From assembly GCA_943788095.1 (NCBI GenBank), contig CALSOZ010000006.1:45559-109558 (forward strand): a stretch of 64,000 bases of DNA. Direction: 5' to 3'. A model generated the notes under the pieces. The model saw nothing but the letters and a program-made list of their open reading frames with translations, ran no database searches and was not told the DNA's origin. The translations under genes and the position numbers were made by a program. Position 1 is the first letter of the stretch. Each line of letters starts with the position of its first letter. Of this stretch, positions 8,856 through 20,274 are shown one piece after another. The stretch is from an uncultured Flavobacteriaceae bacterium. Its GTDB lineage: Bacteria > Bacteroidota > Bacteroidia > Flavobacteriales > Flavobacteriaceae.

Positions 8856-11800
8856 TTATGCCAAAATAGGTCTCAAAGCTTCTAAACCTTGTTGAACGGA
8901 CCGAATATCTGAGAAGCTCATTAACAATCGCAGTCCCATGCGCATTCGTTTTTCTTTGACGGTACAGGATTGTGGGTGTGTTTGTACGTATTGTAATACT
9001 TTTGAAAAATGAATGCTTTGATAGAAACGACTCTCTTGATCACTCACAAAATAACCAACCATTTTTTGCTGTTTCAGTACTATTTTTTCAAATCCTAAGT
9101 TCGTTGCCAACCACTTAATTCGAACACTGTCTAAAAGATCCACAACTTGCGTTGGCACCGCTCCAAATCGATCAATTAAATCCCGTTCAAACACCTGCAA
9201 TTCATCTTCATTTTTCAAGGTGTTTAGTTGGGTATAAAGACTTAATCGCTCTGTGATATTATTGATGTAATCATCAGGAAATAAAAGTGAAAAATCCGTG
9301 TCAATCGTCACGTCTCTTACAAATTCTTTGGTATTTATATCTTCATTATAAAGGCTCTTAAACTCTGTTTCTTTGAGTTCTTCAATGGCTTCATTTAGAA
9401 TTTTTTGATAGGTTTCAAACCCAATATCATTGATGAATCCACTTTGTTCACCGCCTAATAAATCACCCGCACCTCGAATTTCTAAATCTTTCATAGCAAT
9501 ATTAAATCCACTGCCCAGCGCGGTGTATTGTTCTAGGGCCGAAATTCGTTTGCGTGCCTCATCGGTCATGGCATGGAAATCTGGGGTAATGAAATAGCAA
9601 AAAGCTTTCTTGTTACTTCGTCCTACACGGCCTCGCATTTGGTGCAAATCACTCAGCCCAAAGTTATTGGCATTATTGATAAAAATCGTGTTGGCATTTG
9701 GCACATCCAACCCACTTTCAACAATAGTCGTACTGACCAAAACATCAAATTCTCCACTCATAAAATCGAGCATCAATTGTTCAAGTTTTCGTCCTTCCAT
9801 TTGTCCATGACCCACCCGAATTTTTGCGTCTGGCACCAAGCGTTGCAACAGCCCTGCAACTTCTTTAATGTTTTCAATACGATTATGAATAAAATAGACT
9901 TGCCCAGCCCGTTGAATTTCATATTGAATGGCATCTCGAATGGTTTCTTCATTCAATCGGATCACGATACTTTCAATCGGGAAACGGTTGGGTGGTGGCG
10001 TTGTAATCACCGATAAATCACGAGCCGCCATTAAACTAAATTGAAGCGTTCTCGGGATGGGTGTTGCAGTGAGCGTGAGCACATCTACGTTGTCTTTGAG
10101 AGTTTTGAGTTTTTCTTTAACAGCAACTCCAAATTTTTGTTCTTCATCGACAATCAACAATCCTAAATCTTTAAAAACAACAGATTTACTAACGAGCTGA
10201 TGCGTTCCAATGATGATATCTAAACGTCCTGACTCCAAGCTCTCCAAAGTCTCTTTTCGTTGTTTGGTCGTTTTAAAACGGTTGATATGATCCACCGTAA
10301 CGGGGAAGTCTTTTAAACGCGCTTTAAAGGTTTTGGCATGCTGAAACGCCAAGATGGTGGTTGGGACTAAAACGGCGACCTGTTTGCCGTTATCCACCGC
10401 TTTAAAAGCGGCTCTTAGCGCCACTTCTGTTTTTCCAAATCCAACATCTCCACAAATCAAACGATCCATCGGGCGTTCACTTTCCATATCAGCTTTGATA
10501 TCGGCCGTCGCCGTCACTTGATCAGGAGTATCTTCAAACACAAACGAGGCTTCTAATTCGAGTTGCATAGACGTGTCTGGTTTGTATTGAAATCCCGTTT
10601 CAAGTTTCCGTTTTGCATAGAGTTTAATCAGATTAAACGCAATTTCTTTGACTCTTGTTTTGGTCTTTTGTTTTAAGACTTTCCAAGCTTTACTACCTAA
10701 CTTATAAACTTTTGGAGTTTTTCCATCTTTACCATTAAATTTAGTAATTTTATGAAGTGCATGAATGCTCAGATATAAAATATCGCGTTCGCCGTAAAAC
10801 AGCTTGATGGCTTCTTGTTTTTTACCCTCTACATCAATTTTTTGTAAGCCTCCAAACTTTCCAATACCGTGGTCAATGTGAGTGATAAAATCGCCTATTT
10901 CGAGTTTGGTTAATTCTTGAAGGGTGATGGATTGCTTTTTGGAAAACCCGTTTTTAAGGTGAAATTTATGATACCGCTCAAATATTTGGTGATCGGTATA
11001 ACACACAATTTTTTTATCATGATCGATAAACCCTTGGTATAAGGATAATACAATGGTTTGACATTGCACGGCTTCGTCGACCGTTTCAAAAATATCGTAA
11101 AATCGTTGCGCTTGTTGGGCATTCGAACAACATATATAATTTTTATAACCCGAATCGTGGTGTGAATTTAAGTCCTCAATAATTAGATTAAACTGCTTGT
11201 TAAATGAGGGTTGAGGACTCACCTCAACTTCCAGATGATTTTCAGCCTTGGAGACTAATACAGGACTACTCCCAAATTCAACGACTGAAAAATCTAAGAG
11301 TTGTGATTTAAAATGCTCTGGGGTGCAAAACAAATCTTCAGGTCGACTGTGATTTAAGGTTTTAGAAAGCTGCTCATAGGCTTCCTTTGCTTTTATTTGA
11401 AGTGCTTCCGTTTTCGACAACAGTCCTTTAATATCTTTGGCAAAAATCACTGTGTTCGAGGAACTATACTCTAAAAAACTTTGACGCGTTTCGTTGCGTA
11501 ACTTATGCTCAATATTGGGGATGATTTGAAGCTTTTTAAGAGGTTTTATAGATAACTGCGATTCAATATCAAAGGTGCGAATGCTATCGACTTCATCCCC
11601 AAAAAACTCAATTCTATAAGGTTCGTCGTGCGAAAATGAAAACACATCTACGATCCCACCACGAACCGAAAATTCTCCAGGTTCAGTCACAAAATCGACT
11701 CGTTTAAAATGGTATTCAAAAAGAACTTCATTGAAAAAATCAAGGACAAGTGTTTCCCCAACAGCCACTCTAAAGGTGGATTTTTCGAGTTCTTTTCTAG

Positions 11801-12200
11801 ATAACACTTTTTCAAAAAGTGCTTCTGGATAGGTGACAATTAAAGCTGGTTTTTTTTGAGAATTAATCCGACTGAGTACCTCAGCACGCATCAAAACATT
11901 GGCATTGTCTGTTTCTTCAATTTGATAGGCCCTTCGATAGCTTCCAGGATAAAACAAAACCTCTTTATCATCCAATAACACCTCAAAATCATTTAGGTGA
12001 TAGGCAGCTTCTTCCTTGGTATCAAAGATTAATAAAAACGGCTGGTTAACTGTTTTAAACACACTCGAAATTGTAAACGATACAGACGACCCTAAAGCAC
12101 CTTTCAAATGTATTTTTTCTTTAGATTTGGATATGAGAGCGCTCAGTTTTTGATGAATCAAAGACTGTTGAAAACGCTGAGAAAGAATCTTTTTACTCAA
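8856..12200 (-). CDS. mfd: Transcription-repair coupling factor
   Basis: Superfamily 2 translocase that removes stalled RNA polymerase and recruits UvrA. At 1114 residues it contains the UvrB-like N-terminal modules, the RNA-polymerase-interacting CarD-like domain (FITHIDHGIGKFGG), the helicase core with Walker A (CGDVGFGKTEVALRAAF), DEEQ box (LLIVDEEQKFGV), TATPIPRTL and MRGRVGRSNK, and the C-terminal TRCF domain. The frame is unbroken over 3.3 kb, unlike several neighbours. The start codon in the track is TTG (12200-12198), eight bases after the position expected for transcription start from the TATATTTG box, so the N-terminus should be treated as uncertain. Confidence 0.96.
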   Translation of the reverse strand: MSKKILSQRFQQSLIHQKLSALISKSKEKIHLKGALGSSVSFTISSVFKTVNQPFLLIFDTKEEAAYHLNDFEVLLDDKEVLFYPGSYRRAYQIEETDNANVLMRAEVLSRINSQKKPALIVTYPEALFEKVLSRKELEKSTFRVAVGETLVLDFFNEVLFEYHFKRVDFVTEPGEFSVRGGIVDVFSFSHDEPYRIEFFGDEVDSIRTFDIESQLSIKPLKKLQIIPNIEHKLRNETRQSFLEYSSSNTVIFAKDIKGLLSKTEALQIKAKEAYEQLSKTLNHSRPEDLFCTPEHFKSQLLDFSVVEFGSSPVLVSKAENHLEVEVSPQPSFNKQFNLIIEDLNSHHDSGYKNYICCSNAQQAQRFYDIFETVDEAVQCQTIVLSLYQGFIDHDKKIVCYTDHQIFERYHKFHLKNGFSKKQSITLQELTKLEIGDFITHIDHGIGKFGGLQKIDVEGKKQEAIKLFYGERDILYLSIHALHKITKFNGKDGKTPKVYKLGSKAWKVLKQKTKTRVKEIAFNLIKLYAKRKLETGFQYKPDTSMQLELEASFVFEDTPDQVTATADIKADMESERPMDRLICGDVGFGKTEVALRAAFKAVDNGKQVAVLVPTTILAFQHAKTFKARLKDFPVTVDHINRFKTTKQRKETLESLESGRLDIIIGTHQLVSKSVVFKDLGLLIVDEEQKFGVAVKEKLKTLKDNVDVLTLTATPIPRTLQFSLMAARDLSVITTPPPNRFPIESIVIRLNEETIRDAIQYEIQRAGQVYFIHNRIENIKEVAGLLQRLVPDAKIRVGHGQMEGRKLEQLMLDFMSGEFDVLVSTTIVESGLDVPNANTIFINNANNFGLSDLHQMRGRVGRSNKKAFCYFITPDFHAMTDEARKRISALEQYTALGSGFNIAMKDLEIRGAGDLLGGEQSGFINDIGFETYQKILNEAIEELKETEFKSLYNEDINTKEFVRDVTIDTDFSLLFPDDYINNITERLSLYTQLNTLKNEDELQVFERDLIDRFGAVPTQVVDLLDSVRIKWLATNLGFEKIVLKQQKMVGYFVSDQESRFYQSIHFSKVLQYVQTHPQSCTVKEKRMRMGLRLLMSFSDIRSVQQGLEALRPILA

Positions 12201-12214
12201 AAAAAATTTTTGTG

Positions 12215-12222
12215 CAAATATA
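12215..12222 (-). promoter_or_regulatory. -7 box upstream of mfd
   Basis: TATATTTG on the minus strand, a perfect TAnnTTTG match 15 nt before the TTG start of mfd. No good TTTG -33 box is seen. Confidence 0.45.
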
Positions 12223-12326
12223 TAATAATACTTTAGGAGTGGACTGTATTAAGGCGTTATAAAACATGAAAATTCTTTATTATGATTTAAAAAAAATGTA
12301 GGTTTGTATCCCAAATTTTAATACTT

Positions 12327-12764
12327 ATGTCGATATCAGATTTATTTAGTAGTGGTTTCAATAAACGAAATCAAGATCATTTTGCTTCCATAGTCAGAGT
12401 TGCCATGAGCGATGGTTCTATAAACGAAGAAGAAAAATTGTTTTTAGACCGGCTTGCTCGAAATTTAAACATCTCAAAAGAAAGCTATGCAGCCATTTTA
12501 AAAGATTACGATACGCATCCGATCAATCCACCCGCAACACAAGAAAGTCGAATTGAGCGTCTTTACGATTTAGCTCGGATGGTTTATTTGGATCATATTA
12601 AAAATGAGGATGAAGTGAAAATTTTATCCAAGTTGGCCATCGGCCTTGGAATTGATTACCATATCGTCTCGGAAGTTGTAGAGAAATCATTAATTTTGGT
12701 TTCAGAAAAAGCAGATTTTGAGACGTTTGAGGAACAACTGAAAAAACTGTTTCGGATTAGATAG
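12327..12764 (+). CDS. TerB-like (tellurite resistance/TerB) protein
   Basis: A 145-residue all-helical protein with the TerB pattern: HFASIVRVAMSDGSINEEEK, where acidic residues follow DG, and a second half with DEVKILSKLAIGLGI. TerB-like proteins bind divalent metals and are linked to stress responses; the precise function in Bacteroidota is not known. Single gene divergent from mfd; its last codons overlap convergently with tesB. Confidence 0.85.
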   Translation: MSISDLFSSGFNKRNQDHFASIVRVAMSDGSINEEEKLFLDRLARNLNISKESYAAILKDYDTHPINPPATQESRIERLYDLARMVYLDHIKNEDEVKILSKLAIGLGIDYHIVSEVVEKSLILVSEKADFETFEEQLKKLFRIR

Positions 12765-13641
12765 TCCCAGGTTTTGATCCATTTACTAAAATACGCATGA
12801 GACCTTCTTGTGCGACTGAAGCGATTAAATTTCCTTTGGAATCAAAGATACTACCCCGTGAAAACCCTCTTGAGTTTGAAGCGCTTGGGCTGTCAATTGC
12901 ATACAAGAGCCAGTCGCTAATATCAAAATCTCTATGAAACCAAAGCGCGTGGTCTAAACTCGTATAAAATACTTCTTTGGTATTCAGAAACTCGCGATGT
13001 GGCATCGATGCTGGACGCAAAATATTATAGTCCGATGCATAGGCTAATAACTGATGCTGAAGTGGGATATTTGTGATGACATCCTCGCAAGTTTTAAACC
13101 ATATATTATCATAAGGTGGGCTGTTTTTAACCAACTTCGTCAGCATATTATCTACGGGTTTAAATTCGAAAATTTTTGGTAAAAACGATTTATAACGTTT
13201 ATAAGTGTCTGGAATGACCTTCTTAAATTCTTCAATTTGCACATGACTATCCATCAATTTTTCAGGTGGAAATACATTGGGCATTGAAATTTGGTGATCG
13301 ACACCTTCCTGTTTTAATTGAAAGGATGCTGACATATTAAAAATAGCCTTTTCATTTTGAAAAGCAACCACACGTCGGGTGGTAAAACTTCCACCATCTC
13401 TGATCACATCCACTTCATATTTTATTGGAACATCAATATTTCCTCCCAAAATAAAGTAGGCATGCATAGAATGTGCAATTCGATCATCTGGAACCGTTTG
13501 ATAGGCCGCGTGTAGCGACTGCGCTAAAACTTGCCCCCCAAATACGCGCCCCCAAGGGGCTTTATAATTTTTACCAATAAAAGTGTGATCGTTCATTTTC
13601 TCGAGGGTTAATAACTCGATAAGTTCAGATAGGGATTTCAT
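12757..13641 (-). CDS. tesB: Acyl-CoA thioesterase II
   Basis: Double-hotdog thioesterase hydrolysing acyl-CoA to fatty acid and CoA. N-terminal hotdog holds the family signature RVFGGQVLAQSLHAA and HSMHAYFILGG; GGSFTTRRVVAFQ follows. The second hotdog carries DYNILRP, SLDHALWFHR and RGFSRGSIFD. 294 residues, normal length. Cytoplasmic. Converges with the TerB-like gene (8-bp overlap). Confidence 0.95.
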   Translation of the reverse strand: MKSLSELIELLTLEKMNDHTFIGKNYKAPWGRVFGGQVLAQSLHAAYQTVPDDRIAHSMHAYFILGGNIDVPIKYEVDVIRDGGSFTTRRVVAFQNEKAIFNMSASFQLKQEGVDHQISMPNVFPPEKLMDSHVQIEEFKKVIPDTYKRYKSFLPKIFEFKPVDNMLTKLVKNSPPYDNIWFKTCEDVITNIPLQHQLLAYASDYNILRPASMPHREFLNTKEVFYTSLDHALWFHRDFDISDWLLYAIDSPSASNSRGFSRGSIFDSKGNLIASVAQEGLMRILVNGSKPGTI

Positions 13642-13761
13642 AGTTTAATGAATTTTGGCAAAAATAGTCTTTTGAAAGTAAAATGGCTTTTTTATACTTT
13701 TAACAATCTGTTAAATTTTTTGTAACATTGACTGAAATTTACAGTCTTATACATAAAGCTT

Positions 13762-14259
13762 ATGGACATTTTTTTAATTTGTATTGCTGCATTCCTAATG
13801 ATTTTAGGAATCATTGGAAGTATTCTTCCGGTATTACCGGGACCACTCACGAGTTGGGTTGGGCTTTTGGTGTTACATTTTACACCCATCATCGAAGTTA
13901 GTCAGAAAACCATCATCATCACACTCATTATTGCTGTTTTAATCTGGATTTTAGACTACATCATTCCAGCTATGGGCACTAAAAAATTTGGTGGATCAAA
14001 AGCGGGAATGATTGGCACAACTGTTGGATTAGTGATTGGAATCCTCGCTCCTATTCCTGGCGGTATTATTATAGGCCCTTTTCTTGGAGCCCTTATCGGT
14101 GAATTTCTAAACAAGGCAGATAGCAAAACAGCCGTTAAAGCGGCGTTTGGGAGTTTACTCGGGTTTTTAACCTCCGCATTTATAAAATTTATCGTCGCCG
14201 TGATTTATTTAGGACTTTTTATTTCGATTCTTTGGGATCATAAATCTGTTGTATTCTAA
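13762..14259 (+). CDS. DUF456 family membrane protein
   Basis: A 165-residue integral membrane protein with the DUF456 pattern: two Gly-rich hydrophobic segments (IIGSILPVLPGPLTSW and GTTVGLVIGILAPIPGGII, then GPFLGALIGEFL) and about five predicted membrane spans. No enzymatic role is known. It stands alone between divergent tesB and the M1 peptidase. Confidence 0.9.
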   Translation: MDIFLICIAAFLMILGIIGSILPVLPGPLTSWVGLLVLHFTPIIEVSQKTIIITLIIAVLIWILDYIIPAMGTKKFGGSKAGMIGTTVGLVIGILAPIPGGIIIGPFLGALIGEFLNKADSKTAVKAAFGSLLGFLTSAFIKFIVAVIYLGLFISILWDHKSVVF

Positions 14260-14345
14260 TACTCAAAGTTTTTAACAAAATTTTTAATCGTTTTTTTTCT
14301 AATTTATCTTAATTTCACAAACTAATCCTAATAATTTATTTCACT

Positions 14346-16582
14346 ATGAACAAGTATATTTCCATTCTATTTTGTGGTTTATTTCTCCTATCGACTGCTG
14401 TTATAGCGCAAGAGGAAGAACCTTCTAACTACAACTATAACGATGCTTTTGGGCACGATTTTTATAGTAAAAACGGAACCGCTACGCGCTCTGCTAGTGG
14501 CAAACCAGGCCATGCCTATTGGCAAAATAGCGCCGATTATTCAATCGATGTTAACTTAAATGAAACGACGAAAGAAATTTCAGGATCTGAAATTATTACC
14601 TATACCAATAACAGTCCCGATACTCTAGAGTTTTTATGGATGCAATTGGATCAAAATTTATTTAAAAAAGACTCTCGTGGAAATGCAATTATCCCAGTAC
14701 GTGGAAGCAGAAACGGCGCTAAAGGTCAAGATTTTGATGGTGGCTATGGCATCAATACCATTAAACTTCTTTACAAAAAGGGCGACGTTCTACAGAAGTT
14801 GATGCGTCTACTCCATTATTGATACTCGTATGAAAATTAACCTTCCAAAAGCCTTAGAGGCAAATGGTGGTTCTGTTGGCATAAAAATTGATTTCTCATT
14901 TACTTCACCAGATTATGGCTCGGATCGAATGGGCGTTCTTGAAACCAAAAATGGACGTATTTTTACTCTTGCACAATGGTATCCAAGGATGTGTGTTTAT
15001 GACGATGTGAGCGGATGGAATACTCTTCCTTACCTTGGTGCTGGCGAGTTCTATTTAGAATACGGAACCTTTGATGTTAACATTACAGCCCCTGCAAGCC
15101 ACCTCGTTGTTTGTTCTGGAGCACTTTTAAACCCATCTGAGGTTTACACGGCTGAACAACAAAATAGATTGAAAAAAGCAGAAAGCAAGTGATGCCACGG
15201 TCATGATTCGATCGGAGGCAGAAGTCACTGATCCGAATTCAAGACCAACGCGCACGTATCTACCTTAACATGGAAGTTTAGAATCGAAAATGCAAGAGAT
15301 GTCGCTTGGGCTTCCTCTGCTTCTTTTATTTTGGATGCTGCACGTATCAACTTACCGAGTGGAAAACCAACCTTAGCCATGTCTGTATACCCTGTAGAAA
15401 GTGTGGGACAAGATGCATGGACACGCTCTACCGAATACACCAAAGCTTCTATTGAACATTACTCTGAGAAATGGCTCGAATACCCGTATCCTGCTGCGAT
15501 TAATGTTGCTGGGAATGAAGGTGGTATGGAATATCCAGGTATTGTATTTTGTAATTATGAATCTAAAGCTGCTTCTTTGTGGGGTGTAACCGATCACGAA
15601 TTTGGTCACATTTGGTTTCCAATGATTGTGGGCTCAAACGAGCGTTTACACGCTTGGATGGATGAAGGTTTTAACACCTTTATCAACTCATTAAGTAGCG
15701 CCGCTTTTAATGACGGAGAATATAAGGATCCCGAACGAAATATGCACCGTTTTTCGAGTGTCCTAGTTAATAACAATCTAGAACCTGTTTATACATCCCC
15801 AGATAATTTAAAAGAAAGAAACTTAGGTATTTTAGCGTACTATAAGCCTGGCGCTGGACTATCACTCCTGCGCGAACATATTTTAGGACCTGAGCGTTTT
15901 GATGAAGCTTTTAAGGCCTACATTAACCGTTGGGCGTACAAACACCCAACGCCAGATGATTTCTATAGAACCATTGAGAATGTAGTCTGGTGAAGACTTA
16001 AGATGGTTTTGGAGAGGCTGGTTTGTAAACAGCTGGAAACTTGACCAAGCCATTACCGAAGTTAAATATGTTAAAAATGATCCAACTCAAGGCGCATTGA
16101 TTACCATAGAAAACTTAGAAAAAATGCCAATGCCGGTCGTTTTAGAATTTAAAACTAAAAGTGGTGAGGTCACAAGACAAACACTTCCAGTTGAAATTTG
16201 GAAGCGTAATACTTCATGGACTTTTAAGCACGATTCTACTGAAGAATTGGCAAAAGTGGTCATTGACCCCGATTATGTCTTACCCGATTCAAATTCAAAA
16301 AATAACAAATGGAAGGCTAGTGACGGCACCGCTATTGTAGAAATATTGACTGGATATACAGGTAACTACAGCTCTCCAGTGTTTCCAATGAAAGTTACTG
16401 TTGTTGAAAACAATGACGTCCTTGAATTACAACTTGAAGGCCAACCCCCGTTGCCTTTAGAAAATGAAGGTGGTGGTGTATTTGTGATGGAAGAGGCTAG
16501 ACTCAAGATTCAATTTAATGAAGAGAAAAATAAATTTAAACTAGACGCAGATGGTCAATCATTTGAGTTTACGAAAGAATAA
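14346..16582 (+). pseudogene. M1 family metallopeptidase, interrupted by about five frame changes
   Basis: Four tracked ORFs (14346-14822, 14830-15192, 15331-15993, 16097-16582) are consecutive pieces of one secreted aminopeptidase-like M1 protein. The signal peptide is MNKYISILFCGLFLLSTAVIAQ. The GxMEN-type loop appears as GGMEYP and the zinc site is HEFGH followed by WMDEGF. Reading the gaps in other frames joins the pieces, with shifts near 14790, 14815, 15188, 15255 and 15980 (for example [13 protein letters not shown] is recovered after 15980). Reconstructed length is about 740 residues, normal for the family. Coding quality is high in every piece, so sequencing indels are more likely than decay. 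Confidence 0.85.
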
Positions 16583-16615
16583 ATAAAGACTAAACTTGGG
16601 TATTAAAACCTAATC

Positions 16616-16646
16616 AACAAAGGCGATCCAATGGGTCGCCTTTGTT
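16616..16646. terminator. Bidirectional terminator between M1 peptidase and DUF1501 genes
   Basis: Perfect 11-bp inverted repeat AACAAAGGCGA/TCGCCTTTGTT with a 9-nt loop, between the converging ends of two genes. Confidence 0.8.
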
Positions 16647-16665
16647 GTATTTAAAACTGTTAAAA

Positions 16666-18303
16666 TCAATACTTGATTAGTTTATGAACAGAAGATTCTA
16701 TGGCGTTAGTTAACGTTAAAACATAGAGTCCATTTTGTAAATTTTGAGTTTGCACTTTTGCGTTTCCGTTTATAAACTCAAGAGTCCCTCTAAGAACGCG
16801 TTGTCCGAGGTAATTCCTTAATTCATACGAGGTCTCTAAATGTTGATTTTCGGACTTCACAAAGAACTCTATTTTAAACGGATTTGGATATACAGACCAT
16901 TCGGCAAGAGTTTCGTTCGGAACATTTAAACTGCCATCATAGCAACTTTCAGGGACCAAAAATTCTGATTTAATCAACTCTGGAATTTTTGAATCTGTAA
17001 AGCTTTCACTGTTCATATTCCCTACAAAAGTGGCGTCTACCATGGCATCATTAGAGCCTAGAAAATCTTGCATAATGGTTGCAAAAGTTTGCCTATAATC
17101 ATATTGAACCGATTGTATTTGAAAATTATTAGATGAAACCGCTTCACTCAAATCAACATTCACCCCAGAAACTCCACTTTTAACCGGTTTTCCAAAAGCA
17201 AAAACAGGCGCAACTTCCCCATGATCTGTTCCTAAACTACCATTTTCTTGGGCTTTTCTTCCAAATTCTGAGAAGGTAATTCCCAAAACATCATCTGCTA
17301 AACTATCGGAATTCAAATCTGACATAAATGCCTCAATAGCTCCCGATAATTCTGCCATTAACTCATAGTGTTTTCCTTGCACATCGCCGGAAGCTTGGTT
17401 TTGATCGTTATGCGTATCAAACCCTCCAATTTTAACCATAAATACTTTAGACTGAATGCCGCCACGCATCAATCTAGCGACCGTTTTTAGCTGATCTGCA
17501 AGATCTGAATCGGGGTAGGTCGTAGCCGCACTGTTGGATCCCGCACTAAATGAATTAGAAATAACTTGTGAGTATTGATTAGAAAGTGCATCGACGTCTA
17601 TTATATGCTGAAGTTCTATTCCGTAGTGTGAATTTGGAATGTTTTCTGGTGGATTTCCTGCCAAACCGCTCAAAACCGAGTAGAAATTTTCCGAATCTTG
17701 ACCATTGATATTTAAAGCCAGTCCGTGCTCGACGACGCCATGAAACCCAAGGTTTGTGTTTTGTGATCCAATTTGAATTCCTAGTGGATAGTTTGCTGGT
17801 ATTAAGTCCGCATAAGTTTGCTCCATAAAACGACCAATCCAACCACTATCCTTTCCATTAGTCCAATTACTACCATCGTTGCCAGTGGCATAAATATCTT
17901 GAGATGCAAAATGACTTTTATTTTGAGATGGGTAGCCTACCGATTGAATAATTCTGAGTTGATCTGCTGCATATAAATCTTTTAATCCTGAAAGCGCAGG
18001 ATGTAATGCAATATCTTGATTTGTACCTGCTAAACTAGAGTCAATCTGATTTAAGGGAAGGTATAAAGATGACGGAATATGAATGTTTGGACGTAAGGTT
18101 TGATAGTCGGTAAAACCACTGATAGGAATGACCGTGTTAAGTCCATCATTTCCACCAGAGAGTTCGATCAAAACTAATTTTCTGTTTGAGACATCACAAT
18201 TAAAAAATGAATTCATTAATTTTAAAGAGGCATTCACTTGAAAAGGCATAAGTCCAATCGCGGAAGCCGTTGATGATAGTTTTATAAATTGTCTTCTTTT
18301 CAT
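16666..18303 (-). CDS. DUF1501 protein with type IX secretion sorting domain
   Basis: A 545-residue DUF1501 protein, related to the alkaline phosphatase/sulfatase-like superfamily. It begins with a Tat-like RR-x-F signal (MKRRQFIKLSS) and has the LIELSGGNDGLNTVIP, HPALSGL, GWIGRF and FSEFGRKAQENGSLGTDHG segments typical of the family. The C-terminal 75 residues form a T9SS type A sorting domain (SVYPNPFKIEF, then LRNYLGQRV and LQNGLYVLTL). It lies immediately downstream of the DUF1800 gene, the usual two-gene partnership; the biochemical role of the pair is not known. Confidence 0.92.
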   Translation of the reverse strand: MKRRQFIKLSSTASAIGLMPFQVNASLKLMNSFFNCDVSNRKLVLIELSGGNDGLNTVIPISGFTDYQTLRPNIHIPSSLYLPLNQIDSSLAGTNQDIALHPALSGLKDLYAADQLRIIQSVGYPSQNKSHFASQDIYATGNDGSNWTNGKDSGWIGRFMEQTYADLIPANYPLGIQIGSQNTNLGFHGVVEHGLALNINGQDSENFYSVLSGLAGNPPENIPNSHYGIELQHIIDVDALSNQYSQVISNSFSAGSNSAATTYPDSDLADQLKTVARLMRGGIQSKVFMVKIGGFDTHNDQNQASGDVQGKHYELMAELSGAIEAFMSDLNSDSLADDVLGITFSEFGRKAQENGSLGTDHGEVAPVFAFGKPVKSGVSGVNVDLSEAVSSNNFQIQSVQYDYRQTFATIMQDFLGSNDAMVDATFVGNMNSESFTDSKIPELIKSEFLVPESCYDGSLNVPNETLAEWSVYPNPFKIEFFVKSENQHLETSYELRNYLGQRVLRGTLEFINGNAKVQTQNLQNGLYVLTLTNAIESSVHKLIKY

Positions 18304-18314
18304 TCGTCTGCGAG

Positions 18315-20005
18315 TTACATCAATTGAAATTCTGGAGCATTAATCATTTTAGAAAATAGGGCATCGAGGCGTATTTTGACTTGCACATCAACACCCGTTT
18401 GGAGGTAGTTAATCCAAGCTGAGTTCCAATATGAGGGATCCAATTCGTTCAGGACCGTCATAAAATAGTCGATTCTGCTTTGGTCTATGGATTCGCAATA
18501 GAGCAATTCTGAAATTTCGGTCACTAAAGTCTGAGCATCACTTGCTAAGGAAAAATTTCCAGAATTATGAACATAATCGACGCTGTTAAACAACACCCAA
18601 ATATTGGTATTTGGGCTGCTAATTTTATTTTTTCCAGAGATAAAGCATTCTATAAGTTTATACCTTGAAATAATAGTATTGGACGAAAACCAACTACGAT
18701 CCAAGTCGGGCGTTTGGTAATCCCCGGATAGCCGGCGACTGTTTCAGGCGAAAATGGATTCATTCCAGCCCCAGCGAAATATCCGAAATAGCAAAAATTA
18801 AAATAAAATTTATAAAAATGTTCGTGGTCGGTAGTCCATGCCAATGGCGGATTTGCACTGCTTGCGGCTGGGTTTGGTAAATCGATTTGTAACAAACTCA
18901 ACGTTTCACTTAAAAGTTGAATCGGGTTTTTGACAATACTTCCTATAATTTCATTTGAACTATCTGAATCGTCTTCATCATAAAAATGTTCTGACTTTAA
19001 AAGCGTTTTAAGAACTTCTAACAAGTTGTAATCAGATGCAATTAACTGAGCTGAGAGCGGACTAATGATATCATCTTCCACTTCTTGATCCCATTCACTT
19101 TTTACAAAATACCTGTAAAGTTTTCTAACATATGCCTTCGCCGTTGCCTCTTGCGCAAATACCATTTCTACAAAATCGTCTAACTCCTGTTTGATGCCAG
19201 CCTCATTGGATTGTCCTGCAATTGTTTGATTGTTAAACGCATTACTGAACGTTTTAGAACCCGAATTATGTTGAGAAACTAAGGCATACCCCATTGGAAT
19301 TCCCGTATCGGGATCGATGACGTCTCTGTTGGGTTTCATTTTAATTCCAGAAAAAACTTTAGCGGTAGTTTGAATATCCGTTTCGTTATAATTCGTGTAA
19401 TCTCCATCGCCTATTTGAGGTCCTTTAAGAATTGTAAAAAGCTCAAGAAATTCGCGGGCATAATTCTCATTTGGATTGTTTTTATTATTAGCCGTATTAT
19501 CTAAATAATTTAGCATTCCATTGTCATAAGTAATTTTTTTGGCGAGTGTTTTAATGTTTCCAAAAGCATAGAACTCTAGCAACTTTAGATAGTCATAAAA
19601 AAAGGAAGACTTCCCAACGCCATTATCCTTTGACACCGTAAAAGTCGTATGTAAAAAAAAGATGAGTTTATGCTTAAGGTTATTTTGTTTATAGGCGTTG
19701 TACCACCACCATCCAGAGAGTATTCCTCGCTTTCGAAACTGTCCAAAAGGAAAATCCGAAGGTACTTTATTAGGCGTGTGTATCCAAAAATCATCCGATA
19801 CACCGGTTTGAGAATTTACTTTCAAGTCATAAGGATCTTCCCAAAAAACAGTTGGTTCTACCGTGAGTTGAACCAATGCTTGCTCGGGAGTCAGCATTGC
19901 GAACTGATCTAACACGGCTTTAGAATATTGGAAACAACTGCGTCTAAGTAAGTGCTTCGCTTTTCTGACGCCTAAAATTGACGTTGAAGAATTTAATGAT
20001 GCCAT
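18315..20005 (-). pseudogene. DUF1800 protein, one frameshift
   Basis: Two ORFs, 18650-20005 and 18315-18704, form one DUF1800 protein of about 560 residues. The N-terminal part has the family hallmarks (AKHLLRRSCFQYSKAVLDQF, KLIFFLHTTFTVSKDN, ENYAREFLELFTI); the C-terminal part continues as WDRSWFSSNTIISRYKLIE. The frame changes near 18695 in TTGGATC, where restoring one G joins both halves. Partner of the DUF1501 gene that follows 11 bp later. The frameshift is probably a homopolymer sequencing error, since both halves are well conserved in style. Confidence 0.88.
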
Positions 20006-20274
20006 TTGTTTTTTGTTGAACCTTTGCTATTAAAATTTACACAATATATGATAAAAAATTATAATAACCATTTGACTACAATTTTGGACAAAGGTTTAAA
20101 GTGATAAAAGAAAAGTTAGAGTGATTGTGACTTTCTGAGAACGTTGAGTCTCTAAATAAAAGAAATGTGTATGCGAACTCTATTGGCGGTCATTTGACTG
20201 TTTCAAGGTTGCCTATTTAGAAGGATTGGATGGCTAGACAACTTTAAAACACGTCGAATCCTTAATATTTAGAT

